Both the position numbers and the translations under genes were made by a program. From an uncultured Caldilineaceae bacterium (GTDB lineage Bacteria; Chloroflexota; Anaerolineae; Caldilineales; Caldilineaceae), in contig OY282381.1 of NCBI GenBank assembly GCA_958295915.1, positions 3,432,722 to 3,496,721 on the forward strand: DNA of 64,000 nt, read 5' to 3'. Positions 1-8,088 of this stretch are shown piece by piece (position 1 is the stretch's first letter; each line of letters begins with the position of its first letter). The notes under the pieces were generated by a model that did not search any database, had not been told where the DNA came from, and saw only the letters and a list, made by a program, of their open reading frames with translations.

Positions 1-258
1 GCCGACCGCTCCTGGACATACACACTGGCCGGCTGGGGCCATGACGAGGCAACTTGGCGCGAGTTCGTTTCAACGCTGCGCCTCCTCGGCTACGACCACG
101 TGATCTCGCTCGAGATGGAAAGCGAGTACTTCGAAGTGGAGGAGGGCCTGGAGAAGTCGGTGTCGTTTCTCAAGCCGCTGGTGATCGAGAAGCCATCCGG
201 CGCAAAGTGGTGGGAGATTGCCGGCATGGACAGGGCCGGCGGTCTGACGCAGGAGTGA
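1..258 (+). CDS. Sugar phosphate isomerase/epimerase, C-terminal part (5' end outside window)
   Basis: The reading frame is open from base 1 to a TGA at 256-258 and gives 85 residues. The stretch around LGYDHVISLEME, followed by a helix ending in SVSFLKPLV, looks like the last beta strand and C-terminal helix of the xylose-isomerase-like TIM barrel (AP_endonuc_2 family). The glutamate in LEME would be the last metal ligand. These enzymes isomerise or epimerise sugars, inositols or hydroxypyruvate in the cytoplasm. The stop lies 16 bases before the next start, so the two genes are probably co-transcribed. The substrate cannot be told from this fragment. Confidence 0.7.
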   Translation, partial: ADRSWTYTLAGWGHDEATWREFVSTLRLLGYDHVISLEMESEYFEVEEGLEKSVSFLKPLVIEKPSGAKWWEIAGMDRAGGLTQE

Positions 259-274
259 GGAGGAGGCTGATAAC

Positions 275-997
275 ATGGCTGTTCATCTGCAGTGGATTGG
301 CTTGGCGTGTTTTCATCTGAGGCAAGACGAGGGGCCCACGATCGCTATGGACCCCTACGATCCGGCCGTGGTTGCCGCAGCCTGCGGGATAGCCGACCCC
401 GCCGTATTGGACTTTCGGCTTCAAGCGGATACGGTCATCGTCAGTTCGCTGACAGATGAAGCGCATGCCTACTACCAGGCTGTTGAGGGCGAGCCTCGGC
501 TGATCAATGCCCTGGACATCGCGCGGGGCCAGCGTGAGGCGCGCATCAATGGGGAGCCAGTCTTTGCCGTGCAGGCGGCCGAGGCCCCGCACCACCCTGA
601 GGGACCCGATGACAACGCGCTGTACGCCTTCAAAGCCGGCGGTCTGTGGTTCCTGCACATGGGCGACCTGGGGTACGGCATCGGCGCAGATGAGCTTGCG
701 CCCTTCGCCGGTCGCTGTGATGTGCTGCTGACCCTCGTAGGTGAGAATCTGACCCTGCGGCTGGACGAACTGGACCCAATGATCGACTTCCTGAACCCGA
801 CATGGATTGTGCCGATGCACTATAATTTGCCGCCGATCACAGCAGGGATGACCACGATCGACGTATTTCTCAAGCGCCGGCCCCGTGACCCTGTCATCTA
901 TGCCCGTCACCACACAGTGACGTTTCCGCTGCACTCGGCAGGGCTAGGTCGCCCGTCCATCGTTGTGCTCGAGCCGTCCGCCTATCAGCCTATTTGA
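275..997 (+). CDS. MBL-fold protein with a degenerate metal site
   Basis: A 240-residue protein with the outline of the UlaG-like metallo-beta-lactamase fold: an N-terminal strand (WIGLACFHL), MDPYDP near 25-30, a late HMGDLG (residues 128-133) and PMHY (180-183). The metal-binding HxHxDH motif should follow the strand VIVSS, but residues 57-63 read SSLTDEA, so all its histidines and its aspartate are missing, while the later Gly-Asp and His are kept. It is therefore probably not a normal di-metal hydrolase; it may be inactive or use another chemistry. The ATG at 275 follows a GGAGGAGG Shine-Dalgarno-like run. It sits directly downstream of the sugar isomerase fragment. Family membership is fairly sure; activity is unknown. 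Confidence 0.7.
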   Translation: MAVHLQWIGLACFHLRQDEGPTIAMDPYDPAVVAAACGIADPAVLDFRLQADTVIVSSLTDEAHAYYQAVEGEPRLINALDIARGQREARINGEPVFAVQAAEAPHHPEGPDDNALYAFKAGGLWFLHMGDLGYGIGADELAPFAGRCDVLLTLVGENLTLRLDELDPMIDFLNPTWIVPMHYNLPPITAGMTTIDVFLKRRPRDPVIYARHHTVTFPLHSAGLGRPSIVVLEPSAYQPI

Positions 998-1003
998 ATG
1001 CAT

Positions 1004-1035
1004 CCGCGCCTCGGCTCGAAAGAGGCGCATTCAAC
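1004..1035. repeat. Palindromic element A, copy 1
   Basis: CGCGCCTC and GAGGCGC arms around GGCTCGAA, followed by ATTCAAC. The copy starts about 7 bases after the stop of the MBL-fold gene, so it could also form a stem-loop at the 3' end of that transcript. Confidence 0.85.
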
Positions 1036-1144
1036 CTCTTGTTTGGCCGGCTGGCGCCATATCTGGAATTCTCGGGCCCCAATGCGAAAGCAGGACAATC
1101 CTATGCCGGCGCCTATTGGCCGCCAAAGGAGTTGAAATATACCT

Positions 1145-1933
1145 ATGACAGACGATAGCCAATCAACACCCATCGCCTCTTTTCGCGCCCGCATGGCTGC
1201 GGGCCAAATCTGCATTGGCGCATCGATTACCTTTACTGACCCACATGTCACCGACGCACTCGGCGACTCGGTCGATTTTTTCTGGATCGATTTGGAACAC
1301 AGCTTGATGAATCCCGAGGCGCTGGGGGGACATCTGCTGGCGGCGAAAGCAAGAAATGTGCCGGCGCTTGTACGCGTCACGGGTAGCGGCACGCCCTTTA
1401 TTAAACCCGTATTGGATGCAGGCGCGGATGGTATTATCGTACCCCAGGTGCGTTCCGCCGCTGAAGTGCAGCAGGTGGTCAATGATTGCCGCTACCCACC
1501 CCTGGGTCAGCGCGGGTATGGCCCCAGAATACCCACCAACTATGGACGCGAAGGGGGCAGAGCCTATGTTGAGCGGGCCAATCAAGACATCTTTGTGAGC
1601 GTACAAATTGAGAACGTCGAAGCCTTGGAAGCCCTCGATGATATGCTGGCCATTCCTGAATTAGACTCCATTGTGCTCGGCCCGTGGGATCTCTCGGCGT
1701 CATTGGGCGTACTGGGTGATGTGGAACATCCAACCGTCGCAGACGCCCTTGACACCATAATCGCCAAGACGCGATCAGCCGGTCTGTTCGTGGGGGCCGG
1801 CATGGGGCCAGATGCTCACTTTGCCGCCAAGATGGCCAAACGCGGTGTTCAATGGCTGCAAGTGGGTGATGATTGTGGCTATATGATTCTGGCAATGGAC
1901 CAGATAACCAAAACAGTCCACTTACAGATTTAG
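1145..1933 (+). CDS. HpcH/HpaI aldolase family protein
   Basis: A 262-residue TIM-barrel class II aldolase of the HpcH/HpaI/citrate lyase beta family. Such enzymes reversibly cleave 2-keto-3-deoxy sugar acids or 4-hydroxy-2-oxo acids to pyruvate plus an aldehyde in the cytoplasm. Key residues are visible: His52 in DLEHSLM, Arg77 in ALVRV, the GADGIIVP strand (93-100), Glu156 in VQIEN and Asp182 in GPWDLSAS, the last two being the usual divalent-metal ligands. The CRYPPLGQRG segment is typical of the 2-keto-3-deoxy-L-rhamnonate aldolase branch. ATG 1145 is preceded by AAAGGAG at a rather long distance. The exact substrate is not determinable. Confidence 0.9.
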   Translation: MTDDSQSTPIASFRARMAAGQICIGASITFTDPHVTDALGDSVDFFWIDLEHSLMNPEALGGHLLAAKARNVPALVRVTGSGTPFIKPVLDAGADGIIVPQVRSAAEVQQVVNDCRYPPLGQRGYGPRIPTNYGREGGRAYVERANQDIFVSVQIENVEALEALDDMLAIPELDSIVLGPWDLSASLGVLGDVEHPTVADALDTIIAKTRSAGLFVGAGMGPDAHFAAKMAKRGVQWLQVGDDCGYMILAMDQITKTVHLQI

Positions 1934-1957
1934 AATTATCCGATTCGTAACGTATGT

Positions 1958-2731
1958 CTAGGTGAACAGGGCCCGAAAACGCGCCATAGCCTGATGGTCG
2001 TCGGCTTGAGGAAACGCCTCCATGCCGATCACGCCATCATAGCCTACCTCGTGCAGCGCCGACACGATCTGCGGATAGTTGATCTCGCCCGTACCCGGCT
2101 CATGCCGGCCCGGTACGTCCGCTACGTGCACATAGCCAATATAGCTGTGGTAATCGCGGATCGATTGGATGACGTTGCCTTCCTCAATCTGCATGTGGTA
2201 GATGTCGCACAACAGTCGGATGCGCGGGCTGCCCACCTGTTCAATTAGCCGCACCACATCTTCCGTGTGAGGTAGGGGGTAGCCGGCATGGTCCACTTTG
2301 GTGTTCAGCTGTTCCAGACTATAGATGACATCGTGCTTTTCGGCTAACTCCGCCACCTGAGACAAGCATTTGTAGGCCGTGACCCACATCATAGCGGGAT
2401 GCTCGGCGACAGGATGCGCCATTTGCCCTTGCGCGTCAAGCGCGCCGGTCGTGATGCTCAGATTACGGCACTGAAACCGCTCAGCAACAATCAGGTTCTG
2501 CTTCACCCCGGCCAAGTAGGCCTCAACGCCATCAGGGTGAACCATACTGCCCCCGACCCAGCCCGGCATGGCGCAGATTTCGATATCCGCATCGCCGGCA
2601 ACCGTATCGATGGCGCTGTCCTCCCAACCCCACAGGTCAACCCCAAATCCGGCCCGAGCGATCGCGCGTACGCGCTCCAGGAACGACAAGCTGCGCAACA
2701 CGGCGCCTTCACAGACCGACAGACGGAACAT
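1958..2731 (-). CDS. Hydroxypyruvate isomerase-like sugar phosphate isomerase/epimerase
   Basis: A 257-residue TIM-barrel protein of the Hyi/AP_endonuc_2 family. Expected metal and base residues are present: Glu140 in SLEQLN, Asp176 and His179 in LLCDIYHMQ, His202 in YVHVADVPGRHEPGTGEI and Glu238 in GMEAF. The VPGRHEPGTGEINY run is characteristic of hydroxypyruvate isomerase, which interconverts hydroxypyruvate and tartronate semialdehyde in glyoxylate metabolism; related enzymes act on other 2-keto sugars. The ATG at 2731 has a strong GAGGAGGT site 4 bases upstream. It points away from the HpaI aldolase gene, from which it is separated by about 25 bases tail to tail. The family is clear; the physiological substrate is not. 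Confidence 0.85.
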   Translation of the reverse strand: MFRLSVCEGAVLRSLSFLERVRAIARAGFGVDLWGWEDSAIDTVAGDADIEICAMPGWVGGSMVHPDGVEAYLAGVKQNLIVAERFQCRNLSITTGALDAQGQMAHPVAEHPAMMWVTAYKCLSQVAELAEKHDVIYSLEQLNTKVDHAGYPLPHTEDVVRLIEQVGSPRIRLLCDIYHMQIEEGNVIQSIRDYHSYIGYVHVADVPGRHEPGTGEINYPQIVSALHEVGYDGVIGMEAFPQADDHQAMARFRALFT

Positions 2732-2750
2732 ACTTACCTCCTCAAATCAA

Positions 2751-2782
2751 CCGCGCCTCTGCTCGAAAGAGGCGCATTCAAC
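2751..2782. repeat. Palindromic element A, copy 2
   Basis: CCGCGCCTCTGCTCGAAAG with the opposite arm GAGGCGCATTCAAC, lying just upstream of the hydroxypyruvate-isomerase-like start. Confidence 0.9.
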
Positions 2783-2786
2783 TATA

Positions 2787-3406
2787 TCAGGGCCGGCACG
2801 GGTTGTTCAACCGGCAGCCGCCATACGCGCGCTGCCAATGCCCCTCCAACCGGTCGCGCGGTTGCCACTTGAGTAGCTGCTTTGCCTTGTCATTGGGAAA
2901 CTTGCCGTGCGGCAGGTCGCTACAAATATGCAGGATCTCGAAGGGACGTGGGTATGCAGGTACTCGCAGCGCCTGACGCATGGCCGCGCCGGCACGTCCG
3001 CAGATATATCAAAGTCGTAGGCATAGTTTGTGGGATCTGGATAGTGTGGCGTGCTCCCCTGCGGGGGACCCGTATGCACAATGCGACGGATGTCGCACTC
3101 GACAGCGGCCCGCATCATATTGTAGACCCCGACAACGTTGACCCGAAACGCCTCGGCAGGCTGCTCGCGCACGACAGCGCAGTTGATAATGGCATCCATG
3201 CCGTGCGCCGCCCGCATCACCTGTTCAGGGTCGGTGACATCGACGACCTGTATCTCATGGGGCGACTCGAGTATCCGTGGCGCCGGCGCACCCGGCATCT
3301 GCGTTACATACCAGTAGCGTCCGAAGGAGACAGGACTGCCGGCGATCCCGGACGGGTCCGGCTCCTCAAATTCGATGCGAACCGTGTATTGATCGATTTT
3401 CTGCAC
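2787..3406 (-). pseudogene. Decayed NAD-dependent epimerase/dehydratase
   Basis: The frame starting at 3406 holds an SDR-like middle part (VDVTDPEQVMRAAHGMDAII, then VNVVGVYNMMRAAVECDIRR and IVHTGPPQG), ends its similarity near position 2990, and then runs into unrelated residues. The neighbouring minus frame (about 2981-2787) resumes with a family-like tail: PFEILHICSDLPHGKF, then PNDKAKQLLKWQPRDR. So there is a frameshift near 2980-2990 and a deletion of the segment that should hold the YxxxK catalytic pair. The N-terminal GxxGxxG nucleotide loop is not visible either. The remnant is the tail of the importer-1 operon, 10 bases downstream of the permease stop. It is unlikely to make an active enzyme. 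Confidence 0.75.
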
Positions 3407-3416
3407 GCCCTCTAAC

Positions 3417-4343
3417 TTATCCCTTCATACCGCTCACAACCACACCCTGAATGAAGTGCCGCTGCGCGAAGAAGAAAACCATGACGGGCGGCAGGGCAAT
3501 CAGGGTCGAAACGGCCATGATTGCCACCCAAGGCACATAGTGCATTGACCCGGCTCCGTGGGCGGTCTGAACCCAGGTCGTTAAGGCGACAGCCAGAGGC
3601 TGTGTCTCAAACCGATTCAGGTAGATGAGCGGTTCGAAGAACGCGTTCCACTGGCTCATGAAGGTGAAGATGGCCATGGTGCCCAGCGCCGGCTTCGACA
3701 AGGGGAGGATGATGCGCCAGAAGACGCCAAATGTTCCGCACCCATCGATGCGAGCCGCATCGTCGTAGTCCAATGGAATGGTCAGGAAGAACTGGCGCAG
3801 CAGAAAGATGTAGAAGGCGCCTCCCCCGAAGAAACTGGGCACGATCAACGGCTTGAATGAATCCAGCCAACCCAAGGAGCGAAACAGCAGATATTGCGGG
3901 ATCAGGGTTACGTGCGTGGGTATCATCATCGTACTCAGCACCAGCACGAAGAGAGCTGTGCGCCCAGGAAAGCGCACGCGGGCAAAGCCATAGGCAACCA
4001 GGCTGGCGCTCAGCACCGTCCCAACCATCACCCACACCACAATAAGCATCGTGTTCAGCGTCGATCTGAGGAAGGGGAACTCAGTGAGACCAACCACATA
4101 ATTGCTCCATTGAACCGGGTTGGGGATAAAACTGGGCGGTACTTGGAAGGCATCGGTTTCCGTCTTCAGCGAACTGGACACCAGCCAGATGAAAGGAACG
4201 GCGAGCAGGATGCCGACCGCGATCAACAGCATGTAGATCAGAACCTGACCTGCAAACCGCCGGCCCCTGACATGATTTGACCAGTTGGTAAATCCCGGCC
4301 AGCGTCCCGTCTGCCTATCACCCGTACTCAACCGCGTATTCAT
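3417..4343 (-). CDS. Carbohydrate ABC transporter permease, MalG type (importer 1)
   Basis: About 308 residues with six hydrophobic segments and the cytoplasmic EAA loop DDAARIDGCGTFGVFWRI, which docks with the transporter ATPase. The ending FFFAQRHFIQGVVVSGMKG is typical of the MalG/UgpE branch. It forms the inner-membrane channel with the neighbouring MalF-type permease for a sugar delivered by the lipoprotein encoded at 6416-7816. ATG 4343 was preferred; an in-frame GTG lies two codons upstream at 4349. The gene follows the MalF-type gene with a 22-base gap. No ATPase gene is present in this operon. The sugar is unknown. Confidence 0.9.
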   Translation of the reverse strand: MNTRLSTGDRQTGRWPGFTNWSNHVRGRRFAGQVLIYMLLIAVGILLAVPFIWLVSSSLKTETDAFQVPPSFIPNPVQWSNYVVGLTEFPFLRSTLNTMLIVVWVMVGTVLSASLVAYGFARVRFPGRTALFVLVLSTMMIPTHVTLIPQYLLFRSLGWLDSFKPLIVPSFFGGGAFYIFLLRQFFLTIPLDYDDAARIDGCGTFGVFWRIILPLSKPALGTMAIFTFMSQWNAFFEPLIYLNRFETQPLAVALTTWVQTAHGAGSMHYVPWVAIMAVSTLIALPPVMVFFFAQRHFIQGVVVSGMKG

Positions 4344-4365
4344 GGCCACAGTGAATCGTTCTCCA

Positions 4366-5322
4366 TCATCTCACGGCGCCTTCGTAGTAGACATACCGTC
4401 CCGAAACCCGCAGAGATATCAGCGTGAGGGCAAAAATGATGGCGAAGAGAACCCAGGCCAGGCCGGCGGCGTAGCCCATCTTCAGGTAGTTCCAGGCATT
4501 CTGATACAGATAGAGGATATAGAATAGAGAGGCATCCGCTGGGCCGCCCTCTGTGATCACATAGGCGCCTGTGAAGACCTGGAATGTGCCGATCATTCCG
4601 GTGAGGAAGGTGAAAAAGATGACGGGAGAAGTCATGGGCAGAGTGACGTGCCGGAATTTGGCCCACGCGCCGGCCCCGTCCAGCATCGCGGCCTCGTAGA
4701 GCACTGTCGGCACCCCCTGCAGGCCAGCCAGGTAGAGGATCATATTGCCGCCCAAGCCCCACAGGCTCATGATAATGAAGCTGGGAATGACCCACTCACG
4801 CGAGGCGAACCACTGCGGCCCCTGGATGTTGAAGCTGGCGAGCAGGTTGTTGACCAGACCGATCTCCGGATTGAGGATCCAGGCAAACAGGTAGGAGGTG
4901 GCAATGGCCGGCGTCACCACCGGCAGATAATATACGGTGCGGAAAAATCCCAGGCCATGCACAGCCTGATTCAGGAGCAGAGCCAACATATATCCGCCTA
5001 TCGTGCCGAGCGGTACCAGGGCAATCGTATAGATCACAGTCACTTTCAAAGATTGCCAGAAGAGAGGGTCTTTGCTCAGCATTTTGCTATAGTTGTTCAA
5101 GCCGATAAAACGGGGCGGATCCAGAATGGTGTAACGGCTGAAGGATAGCGCAAAAGAGGCGATGATCGGGCCGGCGATGAAGATAATAAAGCCCAGGATC
5201 CAGGGCGAGATGCACAGGTATCCGTCTATCGCCTCGCGCAAGCGCAGACGAGAGATCGTGCGCCGCGGTCTGCCTGGCGCGCCAAGCGCAATATCGCCGC
5301 TGGCTTGAGATGGCGCGGTCAC
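4366..5322 (-). CDS. Carbohydrate ABC transporter permease, MalF type (importer 1)
   Basis: A 318-residue inner-membrane protein with a basic N-terminus, six predicted hydrophobic segments and the EAA loop YEAAMLDGAGAWAKFRHVTL. It pairs with the MalG-type permease encoded next. The start is a GTG at 5322 with GGAGGAG six bases upstream. It overlaps the stop of the upstream epimerase by four bases (GTGA), which indicates translational coupling. The TEGGPADASLFYILYLYQNA segment near the C-terminus is a hallmark of this family. Substrate specificity cannot be read from the permease. Confidence 0.9.
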   Translation of the reverse strand: MTAPSQASGDIALGAPGRPRRTISRLRLREAIDGYLCISPWILGFIIFIAGPIIASFALSFSRYTILDPPRFIGLNNYSKMLSKDPLFWQSLKVTVIYTIALVPLGTIGGYMLALLLNQAVHGLGFFRTVYYLPVVTPAIATSYLFAWILNPEIGLVNNLLASFNIQGPQWFASREWVIPSFIIMSLWGLGGNMILYLAGLQGVPTVLYEAAMLDGAGAWAKFRHVTLPMTSPVIFFTFLTGMIGTFQVFTGAYVITEGGPADASLFYILYLYQNAWNYLKMGYAAGLAWVLFAIIFALTLISLRVSGRYVYYEGAVR

Positions 5323-6242
5323 GACTGCTCCTCCATCCAGACCCGAAAGTCACTTTCCCGCCAGGTGTATCGGGGTTGATATCCCAACATGCGTCTGGCT
5401 TTTTCAAATGAAACGAGGGTTGAAAAGCCAGCCAGGGGTCTCTTCAGGGGTACGTCTGTATAATAGCGAGCTGTGAGCGCCGGCGTCTCCACCAAGGAAC
5501 AGGTGTCAGCGCCGTTGATCAGGAATACCTCATGCGCGATGTCCTCGTTCTCCACTGCCAACCTGAACGCCTGCGCTGCATCCCGCGCATCCGTAACAGT
5601 CCACAGATTGGATTGACCCCTTGCAGGGTCAGCGATATATCGCCGGTATCCTGCCCATTGCTCCTCCACAGCGCGCTGCCTGTCCCACCCTGACCGCACA
5701 GCAATTTCGACCCCAGCCCGGTCGAGGTACCAGTTGTGATTGATGCGCAGGCAGATCGTCTGTATACCATAGGCCTCTGTGTAGCGCTTGCAGGTGATTT
5801 CGTTGATCAGCTTACTGATCCCGTACTCGTTGCGCGGCGCAGCGGGGTGCTCCTCGTCGATGGGGAAATAGCGTGGATATGTGTCACGCTGCCTGAAATC
5901 AGTGTTGAGCGCCTCCTTGGAAGAGCCAAAGATAACCTTCTTCGCCCCCTCTCGCACGGCGGCCTCCAGAACGGTAAAAGCGCCTCTGTCGTTGACATAC
6001 ATCAGCCGCTCTGGCGTGGTGATTCCAGGCCCCGGCACTGCAGCCAGATGAACGATAGCGTCCTGACCCTGACACGCCTTCCCCAACTGCTCCAGATCGG
6101 TGATGGCGCCGTGGATATGCCGCACTCGTTCGACGAGCGGGGCTGTACGGCTGTAGTTTGATACCGTATAGCCAGCAGCCAAGAGCTCGCGGAGCACATA
6201 TCCCCCGATTTTGCCGCTGCCGCCTGTCACCAGAATGTTCAT
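5319..6242 (-). CDS. NAD-dependent epimerase/dehydratase (SDR family)
   Basis: About 307 residues. It starts MNILVTGGSGKIGGYVL, giving the TGxxGxxG nucleotide-binding loop at the very N-terminus, which fixes the start at 6242 even though the frame is open to 6371. The catalytic features are IFGSSKEAL (serine) and the YGISK Tyr-x-x-x-Lys pair. It resembles extended-SDR proteins that oxidise or epimerise sugars, including uronate dehydrogenase-like members. Lying between the binding protein and the two permeases of importer 1, it probably acts on the imported sugar or its derivative. The precise reaction is unknown. Confidence 0.88.
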   Translation of the reverse strand: MNILVTGGSGKIGGYVLRELLAAGYTVSNYSRTAPLVERVRHIHGAITDLEQLGKACQGQDAIVHLAAVPGPGITTPERLMYVNDRGAFTVLEAAVREGAKKVIFGSSKEALNTDFRQRDTYPRYFPIDEEHPAAPRNEYGISKLINEITCKRYTEAYGIQTICLRINHNWYLDRAGVEIAVRSGWDRQRAVEEQWAGYRRYIADPARGQSNLWTVTDARDAAQAFRLAVENEDIAHEVFLINGADTCSLVETPALTARYYTDVPLKRPLAGFSTLVSFEKARRMLGYQPRYTWRESDFRVWMEEQS

Positions 6243-6249
6243 CTTACAG

Positions 6250-6305
6250 AAATGAGTGGAGAGAAGTGAGAAACAGCGCAGTTCTCTCTCCTCTCTCCTT
6301 TTCTC
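6250..6305. repeat. Repeat family F (purine/pyrimidine-rich), copy 1
   Basis: The sequence around GAGAAGTGAGAAACAGCGCA and TTCTCTCTCCTCTCTCC recurs in inverse orientation at 15711-15770 and in part at 31212-31290. All three copies sit between a binding-protein gene and the next gene of a sugar operon. Confidence 0.7.
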
Positions 6306-6360
6306 TCCTCGATATGACACCCCTGTCCCGGCTGGCCGAGACAGAACGTAGTCAAAAAGA

Positions 6361-6388
6361 GACTCGATCAACCTGGATCTGTCGAGTC
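6361..6388 (-). promoter_or_regulatory. Stem-loop after binding-protein gene (importer 1)
   Basis: The perfect arms GACTCGA (6361-6367) and TCGAGTC (6382-6388) enclose 14 bases, 28 bases past the stop of the binding-protein gene. It may stabilise that gene's message or partly terminate transcription before the epimerase and permeases. Confidence 0.5.
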
Positions 6389-6415
6389 CCTTCGATTTAC
6401 CCAGACAGTGTGCGG

Positions 6416-7816
6416 CTACTCTTCCTGCAGAGCGGCATCGATCTCCACTTTGGCGTCCGACATGGCCTGCTGCATCGTCTTCTCGCCCAGGAAGACTTTG
6501 TCATACTCGCGCCGCACCGTATCCGAGAAAAATCTGGCCTTCCTGCCATACCATCTGGGCTTCCAGATCAGATCCTCTGTGGCCGGTTGATACTGGGAAA
6601 AGCGGCTGTCGCGACTCAAGAACACCTCGTAAAAGCGCCGCATCCACCCTTCCGGCAGAGCCGGCAGTTTGTCGATGCTGCGACGCATGTCGTAGGCTGT
6701 GAGATTGATATTGGGTGTAATCCAATCACTGATCGCCTCACTGGTGGTGGCGTAGATGGAGAAGGTAGCGGCAGCGTCCACATTCTCGCTTCCACTCCAT
6801 ACGCCCCACGAGTTGGTGCCCATAAATTGGACGCGGTGTTCCCGCCAAGGCACCGGCATGAAAGCCAGCCCGAACTCTTCCTGATGGACTTTCTGGTCAC
6901 CGACCCCTGGGTGCCTGATCGTGCAGAAGGCCTTCCCAGCCTTGAACAGCCCGCCCTGAACGGCATTGGCCTCGGCTGGCGTGGGCGCTACCTTATCTAC
7001 CAAAGTCAGGTTTATGAAATCCTGCAACGCCTGGACAGACTCTGGCGAGTCGATCAGCGTTTCCGTCTCCTCATAGCCCCAGGTGTCGTCCAGCACATCG
7101 CCCCCGTTGCTGTAGATGAAGTACAGAGCCGTGGCCCCGAACCTGGCCGTGCTATTCGCCAGACCATACTGCTCCACTTCGCCGGCGGAATTGACCTTCG
7201 TCGTAGCCGTAAGCAGTTCGACCAAGTCATCCCAGCGCCATTCGTCAAAGTTCTCGGCCGGGCCATCGTCGCCCCATTCCGGCAGCGTGATGCCCTCCTG
7301 CTCGGCAAGCGTTCTGTTCACGACCAGCTGCCAGTTGGGGCAGTAGATCTGGGACAGCGAGTAGATCTTCCCCTGATTGCCGCATTGCTTCCACGGATCC
7401 GCATCCCACTTGCTATTGTCCACTCCGTGCGCGTTCAGGGCGTCATCCAAAGGCAGCAAAACCTTGAACCACTCACCCTGCCAGTAGCTGTCAACCATGA
7501 CGACATCGGCCGCCACTCCGCCCACCATCTGGGTCAGGAGCTTTGTTGAGTATTCCCCCCAAGGCGTCGACTCGCTGATGGCCGTGATCTCCGGGTGCGC
7601 CTCGGTGATGCCATCGCGAATCGGGTCCCAGAAGCCACCGTGCCAGTGGCTGAAACGGATTTCGACCGCTTCCATGGCTGGGGCGGCCGCTTCTTCATCC
7701 TGCGCGACCTCGGCTGCCGGCGCCGCTGGTTGACAACCGACTGCTACAACGCCTGCAGATCCGACTAAGGATGCCCACAGGAACTCCCGTCGGCTCATGC
7801 CTTTTTTCGTTACCAT
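6416..7816 (-). CDS. Sugar ABC transporter substrate-binding lipoprotein (importer 1)
   Basis: A 466-residue family 1 extracellular binding protein. The N-terminus is a twin-arginine signal (MSRREFLW) with a hydrophobic stretch and lipobox ending AVGC, so the mature protein should be exported folded and lipid-anchored. An Ala/Glu-rich linker follows, then the binding domain starting VEIRFSHWHGGFWDPIRDGI. The ATG at 7816 has AAAGGAG eight bases upstream and is preferred over the internal ATG of MSRREF. It is the first gene of the operon and probably the most strongly expressed one. The ligand is presumably an oligosaccharide; the sequence does not say which. Confidence 0.92.
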   Translation of the reverse strand: MVTKKGMSRREFLWASLVGSAGVVAVGCQPAAPAAEVAQDEEAAAPAMEAVEIRFSHWHGGFWDPIRDGITEAHPEITAISESTPWGEYSTKLLTQMVGGVAADVVMVDSYWQGEWFKVLLPLDDALNAHGVDNSKWDADPWKQCGNQGKIYSLSQIYCPNWQLVVNRTLAEQEGITLPEWGDDGPAENFDEWRWDDLVELLTATTKVNSAGEVEQYGLANSTARFGATALYFIYSNGGDVLDDTWGYEETETLIDSPESVQALQDFINLTLVDKVAPTPAEANAVQGGLFKAGKAFCTIRHPGVGDQKVHQEEFGLAFMPVPWREHRVQFMGTNSWGVWSGSENVDAAATFSIYATTSEAISDWITPNINLTAYDMRRSIDKLPALPEGWMRRFYEVFLSRDSRFSQYQPATEDLIWKPRWYGRKARFFSDTVRREYDKVFLGEKTMQQAMSDAKVEIDAALQEE

Positions 7817-7952
7817 CGTTTTTCTCCTTTTTTTGGATACCTGTGAATACTCCGCGTATACCCTTTCAACCTATGCGAGGCTTTACTCCATTGACAACGT
7901 CGCGGCGGATCATACTCCTTTCCCTCAGCCTGTCAGTTACATCCCTAATTTT

Positions 7953-7969
7953 ACATCACATATTGATGT
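7953..7969. promoter_or_regulatory. Candidate operator upstream of importer 1
   Basis: The inverted repeat ACATCA-CATAT-TGATGT lies about 140 bases upstream of the binding-protein start, in the otherwise gene-free 7817-8088 spacer. Such spaced half-sites are common for dimeric regulators. No regulator gene is adjacent, so this is only a candidate. Confidence 0.35.
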
Positions 7970-8088
7970 GTAGCATAACACGAAATTCAGGCCAGGATAC
8001 AGGCATCAACAGAGATGGATTCCCTCCTGGTGACGCAGCCTCGCTATACCTATGCTCCGCCTGAGAATGACCTATGGCCATCAGAATT

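Noticed and set aside
170-934. Long minus-strand frame opposite the MBL-fold gene
   Set aside because: It is a shadow of the plus-strand gene, with low-hydrophobicity mixed composition and no family motifs; such shadows are common in this GC-rich sequence.
6158-7549. Long plus-strand frame opposite the importer-1 binding protein
   Set aside because: Composition and lack of motifs indicate a shadow of the lipoprotein gene on the other strand.
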